From Andeanibacterium fulvum (GTDB lineage: Bacteria > Pseudomonadota > Alphaproteobacteria > Sphingomonadales > Sphingomonadaceae): 64,000 bases of DNA. Under the pieces are notes generated by a model, which saw nothing but the letters and a program-made list of their open reading frames with translations, was not told where the DNA came from and did no database searches. The number at the start of each line of letters is the position of its first letter. Within the stretch, counting starts at the first letter, position 1. Shown here one piece after another: positions 24,947-33,155 of the stretch. Location: contig NZ_JBANRM010000001.1 of assembly GCF_037154085.1 (NCBI RefSeq), positions 248,001 through 312,000 of the forward strand, in the 5' to 3' direction. Position numbers and translations under genes: made by a program.

Positions 24947-26262
24947 GCTTTGATGACGATCTTGCCGGCGAGGTAACGCGCGGTGCGCGTGCCGTGGTCG
25001 TGTGCCCGGACATCAGGGGACAGCGACGGAGCGAGGAGCCCGAGGCCCGGCTTGAAGAAGCGCGTGGCCTTGCCCTCGCGATCGGCATCATCGTCGCCGA
25101 TGCGTTCATTGTGCCCATTCGCGATGTGCGCGCCGCCACTCTGTTCGGTGAAGGGCAGATCGAGCGCATTGCCACTACCTGCACGATGGAAGAGGCAGAA
25201 CTCGTCATCGTCGACGGGGCACTCAGCGCGATCCAGCAGCGTAATCTTGAGGAAAAGCTCAAACGCAAGGTGATCGACCGCACCGGGCTGATCCTGGAGA
25301 TTTTCGGGGAACGTGCGGCGACGGCGGAAGGGCGGCTTCAGGTCGAACTCGCCCATCTCGACTATCAGCAGAGCCGTCTGGTGCGCAGCTGGACTCACCT
25401 TGAGCGCCAGCGCGGCGGCTTTGGCTTCCTTGGCGGCCCCGGCGAAACCCAGATCGAGGCCGACCGTCGCATGATACGCACCCGGATGGGGCGGCTGCGC
25501 AAGGAACTCGATCAGGTCCGCAAGACCCGCGCGCTTCACCGCGAAAGGCGCGGCAAGGCGCCATGGCCGGTAATTGCGCTGGTCGGATATACGAACGCCG
25601 GAAAATCGACGCTCTTCAACCGGGTAACCGGTGCGGACGTCATGGCCGAAGATCTCCTTTTCGCCACGCTAGACCCCACTATGCGGGCAATCCGGCTTCC
25701 CGGGGTGGAAAAGGCGATCCTGTCAGACACGGTGGGGTTCATTTCCGACCTGCCGACCCAGCTCGTCGCCGCATTCCGCGCGACGCTGGAAGAAGTCACT
25801 GCCGCGGATGTGATCGTCCATGTCCGCGATATGGCCAATCCGGCAAACGGCACTCAGAAGGCGCAGGTGCTTGAGATTCTGACCGATCTCGGCGTGATGG
25901 AGGGGGAAGGGGGCGAGAGCCGCATTCCCATCGTCGAGGCCTGGAACAAGTGGGACCTTCTGGACGAGGAACGCCGCGAAGAGCTGGCGGAACTGGCCGG
26001 AGGCGAGGGCCGGATCGTACCGATTTCGGCCGCTACCGGATTCGGACTGGAGGCGCTCTTCGAATTGCTCGGTAAGCTATTGACTGAAAACGCGAAAACC
26101 TATGAGTTCGCGCTTCCGGTCAGCGATGGCCAACGCCTTGCGTGGCTCCATGCCCATGGCGAGGTTTTGGCGGAGGAGCAGCTTGACGGAGAGGATGGTG
26201 CTCGCATCCGCATGACTGTGCGGCTCACGCCCAAGGAATTCGGCCGCTATTCGTCGCTTTAG
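24943..26262 (+). CDS. hflX: GTPase HflX (probable CTG start)
   Basis: This is a ribosome-associated GTPase that splits stalled or heat-damaged ribosomes. The protein carries the HflX N-domain (CPDIRGQRRSEEPEARLEEA, GGPGETQIEADRR) and a G domain with GYTNAGKSTLFN, DTVGFISDLP and NKWD. The family-typical start EVTRGARAVVV lies upstream of the first conventional codon, GTG at 24994. In frame before it there is only CTG at 24943, with GAAGG nine bases upstream, which forms a CTGA overlap with the hfq stop. I therefore extend to 24943 (439 residues). The conservative start is 24994 (422 residues). Confidence 0.93.
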   Translation: MSFDDDLAGEVTRGARAVVVCPDIRGQRRSEEPEARLEEARGLALAIGIIVADAFIVPIRDVRAATLFGEGQIERIATTCTMEEAELVIVDGALSAIQQRNLEEKLKRKVIDRTGLILEIFGERAATAEGRLQVELAHLDYQQSRLVRSWTHLERQRGGFGFLGGPGETQIEADRRMIRTRMGRLRKELDQVRKTRALHRERRGKAPWPVIALVGYTNAGKSTLFNRVTGADVMAEDLLFATLDPTMRAIRLPGVEKAILSDTVGFISDLPTQLVAAFRATLEEVTAADVIVHVRDMANPANGTQKAQVLEILTDLGVMEGEGGESRIPIVEAWNKWDLLDEERREELAELAGGEGRIVPISAATGFGLEALFELLGKLLTENAKTYEFALPVSDGQRLAWLHAHGEVLAEEQLDGEDGARIRMTVRLTPKEFGRYSSL

Positions 26263-26279
26263 GTTGCCTTGAGGCGCCT

Positions 26280-27035
26280 TCAGCTATCTTTCTGGGCCCG
26301 TTCAGTCCCTTTTACGCGCTGCCAAAGCTCTTCCTGAGCTTCCAGATTCAACTCATTGAACTTGCCGGCAGAAAGTTCTTCCATCGCGCGAAACCGACGC
26401 TCGAACTTGTCATTGGTGGCGCGCAATGCTTCCTCCGGTGCAATACCGTAGGCTCGCACGAGATTGACGGCGGCGAACAGGACGTCGCCAGCTTCCTCAA
26501 GCTTCGACTGCGCATCGGCCTCGCGCAGTTCCGCCATTTCCTCAACCAGTTTCGCGGCAGGTCCTTCAGGATCGGGCCAGTCGAACCCCACACGCGCGGC
26601 GCGCTTTTGCAGCTTTTCCGCCCGCAGCAATGCCGGCAGCGCTCGGGCGACCCCATCCATGGCGCTGGTTGCCCCGGCGGCATCGCGTTCTTTCTCTTTG
26701 AGAGCTTCCCACCCAGGCGAATGGCTATCACCGAAGACATGAGGGTGACGGGCTTCCATCTTGTCCGAAATAGCTCGTGCCACATCCTCGAATGAGAAAT
26801 CGCCGACTTCCTCGGCCATGCGCGCATGGAAAACGACCTGGAGGAGCAGATCGCCAAGTTCGCCGCGCAGATCGGCCATGTCATCACGCTCGATCGCGTC
26901 TGCGACCTCGTAGGCTTCCTCGATCGTATAAGGAGCAATGGTGCGGAAAGTCTGCGCGATATCCCATTCGCAGCCATTCTGCGGATCGCGGAGGCGGGCC
27001 ATGATGCGGAGAAGGCGGGTCAATTGCTCGGACAT
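26280..27035 (-). CDS. mazG: Nucleoside triphosphate pyrophosphohydrolase MazG
   Basis: This 251-residue enzyme hydrolyses NTPs and dNTPs to monophosphates and cleans the nucleotide pool. Two MazG modules are visible. The first (about 20-110) has the metal-binding acidic helices EEAYEVADAIERDD and ELGDLLLQVVFHARMAEE. The second (about 165-235) has LVEEMAELREAD and EEAGDVLFAAVNLVRAYG. It converges on hflX with 17 bases between stops. The small membrane-protein gene ends 86 bases upstream on the same strand, so cotranscription with that operon is possible. Confidence 0.93.
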   Translation of the reverse strand: MSEQLTRLLRIMARLRDPQNGCEWDIAQTFRTIAPYTIEEAYEVADAIERDDMADLRGELGDLLLQVVFHARMAEEVGDFSFEDVARAISDKMEARHPHVFGDSHSPGWEALKEKERDAAGATSAMDGVARALPALLRAEKLQKRAARVGFDWPDPEGPAAKLVEEMAELREADAQSKLEEAGDVLFAAVNLVRAYGIAPEEALRATNDKFERRFRAMEELSAGKFNELNLEAQEELWQRVKGTERAQKDS

Positions 27036-27121
27036 GGCTCTCTATCTAAGAACGATAATAAGTATTATGTTAAACGAAATGCGGCCGGTTGAAGGGTTTC
27101 CCTCTACCGCACGGTCTGGCC

Positions 27122-27289
27122 TCATAGCCCCATCCACGTGATGATGAGTGTCATCGACGTGAAAACCGTCGCCCAGACCAGAGCCAGAACCATATTCTTG
27201 CGCCAGCCAAACCTGAAACCGGAATATGCGCTGACCGCGAGCACCAGCCATGCAAGCAATGCGACGACCGATACCCAGCTGCCAGCCAT
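27122..27289 (-). CDS. Small two-helix membrane protein
   Basis: This is a 55-residue protein starting at the ATG of MAGSWVSVV. Two hydrophobic helices (VSVVALLAWLVLAVSAYSGF and VLALVWATVFTSMTLIITWM) are joined by a short basic loop (RFGWRKN), a helical hairpin in the inner membrane. Its start lies one base after the TAG of the MBL-fold gene, so it is translationally coupled as the last gene of the long operon. No family is recognised. The coupling and codon use support it as a real gene. Confidence 0.65.
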   Translation of the reverse strand: MAGSWVSVVALLAWLVLAVSAYSGFRFGWRKNMVLALVWATVFTSMTLIITWMGL

Positions 27290-27290
27290 C

Positions 27291-28058
27291 CTATGCCTCC
27301 ACGACCATTCCGTCGTAGCCAACCAGCACGCCAGGCGGCACTTCGGACTGAAGCATGCGATAATCCATGCTCTTGTCCAGATGCGTCAATATCGTGGTAC
27401 CCGCGCGGCAGGCATTGCCGAGTTCGATTGCCATGGCGAGATGCGCATGCGTCGGATGTGGTTCACGGCGCAGGCAGTCGCTCACAAGCACATCGACGCC
27501 CATGAACAGCTCGACCATTGGCGCTGTAATTGCACTATAATCAGTAGCATAACCGATAGACTTTCCATCGCACTCGAAGCGATAGGCAGTGGTTTCGGTT
27601 GGCCCGTGCGGCATTTGGCACCAGCTGAGTCCAAAGCCAGCATGGCATTTCAATCGGTCCAGGACCTCAAGCTCGACGATTGTCGGATAGCCATATTGGC
27701 CGGCAAAGACATAGCCGAAGCGCTGGCGCAGCCGATGGACGGTTTCCGCCGATCCGAAGCCCGCAATCGGGCCACCCCGGCCATAACGCATCACCCTGAG
27801 ATCATCGATACCGTGGCAGTGATCGGCATGATCGTGCGTCCAGAAGACGCCGTCTATCCGTTCAATTCCGTTCGTAAGCAGCTGCTGACGCAGATCGGTC
27901 GATGTATCTACCAGCAGACGGCTGCCTGCGTCATTTTCGACCAATATCGAAACGCGAGTCCGGCGGTTGCGCGGTTCTGACGGGTCGCAATCGCCCCAGT
28001 CATTGCCGATGCGCGGCACGCCTGTGGAAGTGCCCGAGCCAAGAAGCAGCACCTTCAC
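27291..28058 (-). CDS. MBL-fold metallohydrolase (PhnP/RNase Z-like)
   Basis: This 255-residue metallo-beta-lactamase-fold hydrolase has the opening LLGSGTSTGVPRIG and the metal motif THDHADHCHGIDDL. Further ligands are MPHGPT, ATDYSA and SDCLRREPHPTHAH, as in PhnP-type phosphodiesterases. The exact substrate, a cyclic nucleotide or phosphoester, is not readable. It is commonly located after tatD and metG in alphaproteobacteria. Here its ATG overlaps the tatD stop by four bases. Confidence 0.9.
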   Translation of the reverse strand: MKVLLLGSGTSTGVPRIGNDWGDCDPSEPRNRRTRVSILVENDAGSRLLVDTSTDLRQQLLTNGIERIDGVFWTHDHADHCHGIDDLRVMRYGRGGPIAGFGSAETVHRLRQRFGYVFAGQYGYPTIVELEVLDRLKCHAGFGLSWCQMPHGPTETTAYRFECDGKSIGYATDYSAITAPMVELFMGVDVLVSDCLRREPHPTHAHLAMAIELGNACRAGTTILTHLDKSMDYRMLQSEVPPGVLVGYDGMVVEA

Positions 28059-28831
28059 GCGGCGGCCTTCCGGAACAAAGCATGAAAGTTCCGTGTGGTA
28101 TAGTCAGCCAGCTTTTCCAGCGGCTCCGAGCGCAGATTGGCGACAAAGGCGGCCGTATCGGCGACAAAAGCCGGTTCGCAAGGGCGTCCGCGATGAGGAA
28201 CGGGCGCCAGAAAGGGGCTGTCGGTTTCGACCAGCAGCCGATCCTCGGGAATCCAGGAAGCGATTTCCTGTAAATCCTTGGCGTTCTTGAAAGTCACGAT
28301 ACCGGAAATCGAGATCGACAGGCCGAGATCGAGCACGATCCGGGCGAAATCGGCCGATGCAGTGAAGCAGTGGATCAGGGCCGGAAAGGTGCCCTTCCCC
28401 ATTTCATCGCGCAGGATTGCAGCTGTATCTTCTTCAGCATCACGCGTGTGAATGATCAGCGGTAGGCCGGTTTCGCGCGCCACGCCGATATGCATACGGA
28501 ACAGGTCCTGCTGCACCTGGCGGTCGGACTTGTCGTAATAATAGTCGAGCCCGGTTTCGCCGATGCCGACCACTTTGGAATGATCGGTTGCGGCAAGAAG
28601 GACGGCGGCGCCCATATCGGCGTGGCCGTCCGCCTCGTGCGGATGAATGCCAACGCTGGCCCAGACATCCGCCTCCCGTGCAGCCGTGCCGACCACGCGG
28701 TCCCACTCGCTCTGGCGGGTGGAGATATTGAGGAACCCATGCACACCAGCGGCGCGTGCCCGTTCGAGCACGGCCTGCTGTTCTTCCACCAGCCCCTTAT
28801 ATTCCAGGTGGCAGTGGCTATCGATCAGCAT
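28055..28831 (-). CDS. tatD: TatD-family metal-dependent hydrolase (DNase)
   Basis: This is a 258-residue TIM-barrel hydrolase. The first metal motif is SHCHLEY. It also has IGETGLDYYYD, LPLIIHTRDAEED, HCFTASADFA and the last signature VETDSPFLAP. Relatives in the YcfH/TatD group act as 3'-5' deoxyribonucleases in DNA repair. The role in this operon, next to metG and holB, is the usual conserved order rather than evidence of function. The start overlaps the metG stop by one base. Confidence 0.92.
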   Translation of the reverse strand: MLIDSHCHLEYKGLVEEQQAVLERARAAGVHGFLNISTRQSEWDRVVGTAAREADVWASVGIHPHEADGHADMGAAVLLAATDHSKVVGIGETGLDYYYDKSDRQVQQDLFRMHIGVARETGLPLIIHTRDAEEDTAAILRDEMGKGTFPALIHCFTASADFARIVLDLGLSISISGIVTFKNAKDLQEIASWIPEDRLLVETDSPFLAPVPHRGRPCEPAFVADTAAFVANLRSEPLEKLADYTTRNFHALFRKAAA

Positions 28832-30381
28832 CAGGCGCCCTCCTCCACCGGCATCTCAAGCCGAGGGAAGACCGGGGTGGGATTCTCTACCCGGATCTCG
28901 CCCAATGCAGGATCCGTGCCCAGCGCCGCGAAATCGCGCGCATCGGCAGGGATGCACAAGGCATCGAGAATCTTGGTGGAGGCCGCCGGGGTCACCGGTG
29001 AAACCGCGACGGCCAAATCCCGGATGCAGCCGCACAGCGTCGCCAGCACACGTTCCATCCGCGCCGGATCGGTCTTGCGCAGCGCCCAGGGAGCCTGCTC
29101 GTCAATATAGGCGTTGCAGGCATAGACCCCCTGCATCCACGCCTCGAGCCCGGCAGTGAAAGCGAGCTTGCCAAATGCCTCGGGCAGTTCCGAAGCGCAG
29201 GCAGCGTTGACCTTCGCCCGCAATTGGGCGTCCGCTTCCTCAACCGGAGAGGTAGCCGCGAAGCCGCCGCCGCAATTCTTGGCGATGAAGCTCATCACAC
29301 GCTGTGCAAGGTTGCCAAAGCTGTTGGCCAGCTCGGCATTTGCCCGGGTTACAATAGCTTCCGTGGAATAGCTGCCATCCTGTCCGAAGGAGACCTCGCG
29401 CAAGAGGAAGTAGCGCAACGTATCCACACCGTAGCGTTCCGCCAGATCCATCGGATCGGTCACATTGCCGAGCGACTTCGATTCCTTCTGCCCGCGATTG
29501 AGCAGGAAGCCATGCGCAAAAACCTGCTTCGGCACGGCAAGGCCCGCGCTGATGAGGAAGGCCGGCCAATAGACAGCGTGGAAGCGGACAATGTCCTTGC
29601 CGATCAGATGGACATTGGCAGGCCAGAACTTGCGGAATTCCTCGGTATCGTCGGGATAGCCGATACCGGTGATGTAATTGGTGAGGGCATCCACCCACAC
29701 ATACATCACGTGATCCTCATTGCCCGGCACCTTCACGCCCCAGTCGAAACTGGTACGGCTGACCGAGAGATCGCGCAGGCCGCCCTCGACAAAGCGCATC
29801 ACTTCGTTGCGGCGACTTTCCGGCTGAATGAAGTCCGGATTGTCGCGATAGAGCTGCAGCAGCGGCTCCTGATAGCTGGACAGGCGGAAGAACCAGCTTT
29901 CCTCCACCGTCCATTCGACAGGCGTGCCCTGGGGCGAGAGCTTTTCGTCCCCTTCCCCATCGACGAGTTCGCTCTCGTCGTAATAGGCCTCGTCGCGGAC
30001 CGAGTACCAGCCCTCATAGCGATCCAGATAGAGGTCGCCATTCGCCTCCATTGCCTGCCAGATCGCCTGGCTGGCACGGTGGTGCGCTTCTTCCGTGGTG
30101 CGGATGAAGCGGTCATAGGAGACGTTCAGCCCATCGCACATCGCACGGAACAGCGCCGACATCTCGCTCGCCAATTCGAGCGGCGTCTTGCCCAGATCGC
30201 GCGCCTTTTGCGCCATCTTCAGGCCATGCTCGTCCGTGCCGGTCTGGAAGCGCACTTCGCGCCCCATCAGGCGCTGGAAACGCGCGGCGACATCGGCCGC
30301 GATCGCCTCATAGGCATGGCCGATATGGGGCGGGCCGTTGGGATAGGAAATTGCGGTAGTGATGTAATAGGGTTCAGCCAT
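28831..30381 (-). CDS. metG: Methionyl-tRNA synthetase
   Basis: This is a class I aminoacyl-tRNA synthetase that charges methionine. The 516-residue protein has the HIGH motif at 19-22 (PPHIGHAYE), and KESKS stands in for the KMSKS signature (GQKESKSLGN). The zinc-knuckle cysteines of the E. coli type are absent, as in the shorter MetS type without the C-terminal dimer domain. The anticodon-binding helical domain fills the last third. The start chosen is the ATG of MAEPYY, overlapping the end of holB by eight bases. Confidence 0.96.
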   Translation of the reverse strand: MAEPYYITTAISYPNGPPHIGHAYEAIAADVAARFQRLMGREVRFQTGTDEHGLKMAQKARDLGKTPLELASEMSALFRAMCDGLNVSYDRFIRTTEEAHHRASQAIWQAMEANGDLYLDRYEGWYSVRDEAYYDESELVDGEGDEKLSPQGTPVEWTVEESWFFRLSSYQEPLLQLYRDNPDFIQPESRRNEVMRFVEGGLRDLSVSRTSFDWGVKVPGNEDHVMYVWVDALTNYITGIGYPDDTEEFRKFWPANVHLIGKDIVRFHAVYWPAFLISAGLAVPKQVFAHGFLLNRGQKESKSLGNVTDPMDLAERYGVDTLRYFLLREVSFGQDGSYSTEAIVTRANAELANSFGNLAQRVMSFIAKNCGGGFAATSPVEEADAQLRAKVNAACASELPEAFGKLAFTAGLEAWMQGVYACNAYIDEQAPWALRKTDPARMERVLATLCGCIRDLAVAVSPVTPAASTKILDALCIPADARDFAALGTDPALGEIRVENPTPVFPRLEMPVEEGA

Positions 30382-31336
30382 GGGCCGGTTCCCTAGGCTG
30401 TGCTGCACCTGCGAGCAAGCTGCCGATTTCCATCACCAGCAATGCCGGATCGAAATTATAGGTCGGAGCCTGGGCGGCGAGCCGGTTGAGCTCGCCATGA
30501 GCGTTGACGATGGCGGGAATGCGCGCGCGCGCGGCCGAGCGCATTTCCTGCGCGATCACGGCCCGCGCGAGGTCGATGGCGGCGAGCTGGCGTTCGCGCG
30601 AGGGCCGCTGGCCAATCGCATCGGCGAGTTCACCGCGCAATTCGAAGCCTTCGTCCCCCTGCCCGAGGATGCGCTGCATCAGCCGGTGCAAAGGCGCGAG
30701 ATCGTGGGACAGGAATTCCAGCGCGGCGCCGGGCGAGCCGGCGGCGGCGCTGGCGGCGAGCGCCCGGGCCGCCGCGTCGGCTGTCGGCGCTTCGCGCGCG
30801 AGATAGGCTTCCACTTCCTCTGCCTTCGCCTCGCCGAAACGTAGCACGCGGCAGCGCGAGCGGATCGTGGGCAACAAACGCCCGGGCCGATGCGTGACGA
30901 GCAGGAAGAAGGTGCCCTGCGGCGGCTCCTCAAGGCTCTTGAGCAAGGCGTTGGCGCCGCCTTTCTCAAGATCGTCGGCCGGAGAGATAATCACCACGCG
31001 GCGGCTGCCCAGGGTCGGACGAGTGACGAGCCGGTGCTGCATCTCGCGGATCTGGTCGATGGAGATGTTCCGCTTGGCCTGCCACTCCTTGCCTTCGGCC
31101 TTCTTCTTCTCTTCCTCGGCATTGGCGGGCAAATGTTCGAGCACGAGGATATCGGGATGATCGCCCTTGGGCTGGGGCACTCCTTCTTCGGCCACAAGTT
31201 CCCGCGCGGCGGCCAGTGCGAAGTCCAGCTTGCCGATACCGCGCTTGCCGGCGAGCATCCATGCGTGGTGCATGCGCGGCCCCGCCAACGCCGCGTGCCA
31301 GGCCCGCCAGGGCTCGTCATGGCCGGAATGCTTCAC
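30374..31336 (-). CDS. holB: DNA polymerase III subunit delta'
   Basis: This is a clamp-loader subunit. The 320-residue AAA+ protein starts with RMHHAWMLAGKRGIGKLDFA, a P-loop-like segment. It has ISIDQIREMQ, a sensor region KGGANALLKSLEEPPQGT typical of DnaX/HolB proteins, and LLPTIRSRC with the SRC motif. The usual zinc-module cysteines of E. coli delta' are not obvious. It overlaps tmk by four bases (start ATG at 31336). The order tmk-holB-metG-tatD is the standard bacterial arrangement. Confidence 0.92.
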   Translation of the reverse strand: MKHSGHDEPWRAWHAALAGPRMHHAWMLAGKRGIGKLDFALAAARELVAEEGVPQPKGDHPDILVLEHLPANAEEEKKKAEGKEWQAKRNISIDQIREMQHRLVTRPTLGSRRVVIISPADDLEKGGANALLKSLEEPPQGTFFLLVTHRPGRLLPTIRSRCRVLRFGEAKAEEVEAYLAREAPTADAAARALAASAAAGSPGAALEFLSHDLAPLHRLMQRILGQGDEGFELRGELADAIGQRPSRERQLAAIDLARAVIAQEMRSAARARIPAIVNAHGELNRLAAQAPTYNFDPALLVMEIGSLLAGAAQPREPAHG

Positions 31337-31971
31337 GCCGCATCCTCCAGCAAAGCGGAGAGCGCGGCCATTATCCGGGCATGGATTTCCGAAGGCGCCC
31401 CTTCCCCGTCGATCCGGGCAAAGCGATCTGGTTCCTCCTCCGCAATCCGCGAAAAAGCGGCGGCGACGCGGGCATGATAGGCGGCATCGCGCCCGCCGAT
31501 TGCGTCGGATCCATCGAGATCGCGCCGGGCAAGGCGTTCGGCTGCGCGCTGGGGCGGGACTTCCACCAGCAAGGTGAGATCCGGCAGCAATCCTTCACTT
31601 CCGACGCGATGCAGTTCGAGAATTTCCGCTTCCGAAAGCCCCCCACCTCCGCCCTGATAGGCACGGGTGGAATCGAGGAAACGGTCGCAAATCACCCACT
31701 TGCCGGCCAGGATCGCCGGGCGGATCAGCTTTTCGACATGATCGGAGCGGGCGGCAGCGAAGAGCAACGCTTCGGCTCGCGGGTTCCAGCCACTGCCCGG
31801 AGGATCGAGCAACAACGCGCGGATCGCTTCTGCCCCCGGCGTGCCGCCCGGTTCGCGCGTCAGCACCACCGAAATGCCGCGCGCTTCCAGTGCCTGCGCC
31901 AGCAGACGGGACTGAGTGGACTTGCCCACCCCTTCCCCGCCTTCCAGCGCGATGAATCGTCCCTTGCTCAC
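31333..31971 (-). CDS. tmk: Thymidylate kinase
   Basis: This enzyme phosphorylates dTMP to dTDP. The 212-residue protein has the P loop EGGEGVGKST, the DR(Y/F) motif VICDRFLDSTRAYQGGG and the lid region RRDLDGSDAIGG. I chose the GTG at 31971 (VSKGRFIALEGG), which overlaps the TGA of the carboxypeptidase gene as GTGA. An in-frame codon at 32010 would extend into dacA for no conserved residues. It is tightly coupled to holB. Confidence 0.95.
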   Translation of the reverse strand: MSKGRFIALEGGEGVGKSTQSRLLAQALEARGISVVLTREPGGTPGAEAIRALLLDPPGSGWNPRAEALLFAAARSDHVEKLIRPAILAGKWVICDRFLDSTRAYQGGGGGLSEAEILELHRVGSEGLLPDLTLLVEVPPQRAAERLARRDLDGSDAIGGRDAAYHARVAAAFSRIAEEEPDRFARIDGEGAPSEIHARIMAALSALLEDAA

Positions 31972-33125
31972 GAAAGCCAGCCTAGCACGGCATTGGCGAC
32001 GCGCTGCCATGGATTGGCCTTATCCACCGCGGCGGCTGCCTGAAGCGGCACGCGATAGGGCTCCATCCCTTCGATCCGCACTTCCAGCTCGGCCACGTTC
32101 CGACCGGCTGCAATCGGCGCAACGAGCGGCCCGCGATAATGGAGGGAGAGTTCGATCTTCGGTCGTGCACCGGGCGGCAGGTCGGCAATTACCGGACCTG
32201 CGGTGCGCAAGGCCACAGAATCCGTTGCGCCATCCTGCACCATAGCCGTGCCGATTGCGGCTCCCTCAGGGAAGATTTCGTGCGGCTCGAAAGCCGAAAA
32301 ACCCCATTCGACATAGTCGCGCGCGATCCGGGCACGCTCTTCCTCGCTATCGGTGCCGGCGATCACCAGCACCAGACGGCGACCTTCGCGTGCCGCGCTG
32401 CCGAGAAAATTATAGCCTGCCTCGCGCGTATAGCCGGTCTTGATCCCATCAGCGCCGCGCACGATGCCGACCATGGGATCGTGGTTGGACTGGGCAACGC
32501 CATTATAGCTGAAGCCGCTCTTGCCGAAATAGCGGGCGTAAAGCTGGGGATGGCGCGTTATCATCGCCTTGGCCAGCAAAGCCAGATCATGCGCCGTGAC
32601 GAAGGTCGCCCCTTCATCCGGCCAGCCATTGGGCGTGCCGAAATGGCTGTCGTCCATGCCGAGTTCCGCCGCCGTGCGGTTCATCAGCGCGACCCAATTC
32701 TCCACCGAACCTGCCGCGCCTTCGGCCAGCAGTACAGCGCCGTCATTGGCGGAAACGGTAGTTATCCCGCGGATCAGCGTATCAACGCTGACCTTGTCTC
32801 CGGGCTTGAGGAACAGGGTGGAACCGGTGCCCGACCATTTTCCCGCCAGTTCTGGCGTGACCGTGAACGTCTGGCTCGCCTTCAGCCGCCCGTCAGCCAG
32901 CATCTCGAAGGCGAGATAGGCACTCATCACCTTGGTGACCGAAGCGGGCAGGAAACGGCGATCGGCCTCGCGCCTGTGCAGCACTTGCCCGGATGTTAGA
33001 TCGACCAGCAGCGCGATGGGCGCTTCGGTATCGCTGGGCGGAGCCGGATCGGCATGCAGGGCGGCAGGCATGGCAGCCACTGCCGCGCAAAATCCTGCGA
33101 AACCGATCCTCACAGAAAATTTCAA
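31968..33125 (-). CDS. D-alanyl-D-alanine carboxypeptidase (PBP5/6 family)
   Basis: This periplasmic penicillin-binding protein trims the terminal D-Ala of peptidoglycan stem peptides. The 385-residue protein has a signal peptide (cut near ALHADP) and the three active-site motifs SVTK (Ser62-Lys65), SAN (125-127) and KTG (229-231). A C-terminal beta domain (about 280-360) follows, and the last residues (NPWQRVANAVLGWLS) form an amphipathic membrane-binding helix typical of DacA/DacC. It lies between the RlpA-like gene and tmk. Confidence 0.93.
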   Translation of the reverse strand: MKFSVRIGFAGFCAAVAAMPAALHADPAPPSDTEAPIALLVDLTSGQVLHRREADRRFLPASVTKVMSAYLAFEMLADGRLKASQTFTVTPELAGKWSGTGSTLFLKPGDKVSVDTLIRGITTVSANDGAVLLAEGAAGSVENWVALMNRTAAELGMDDSHFGTPNGWPDEGATFVTAHDLALLAKAMITRHPQLYARYFGKSGFSYNGVAQSNHDPMVGIVRGADGIKTGYTREAGYNFLGSAAREGRRLVLVIAGTDSEEERARIARDYVEWGFSAFEPHEIFPEGAAIGTAMVQDGATDSVALRTAGPVIADLPPGARPKIELSLHYRGPLVAPIAAGRNVAELEVRIEGMEPYRVPLQAAAAVDKANPWQRVANAVLGWLS

Positions 33126-33155
33126 GCTCGCTCCCGCCCCTGATGCGGCGGAAGT

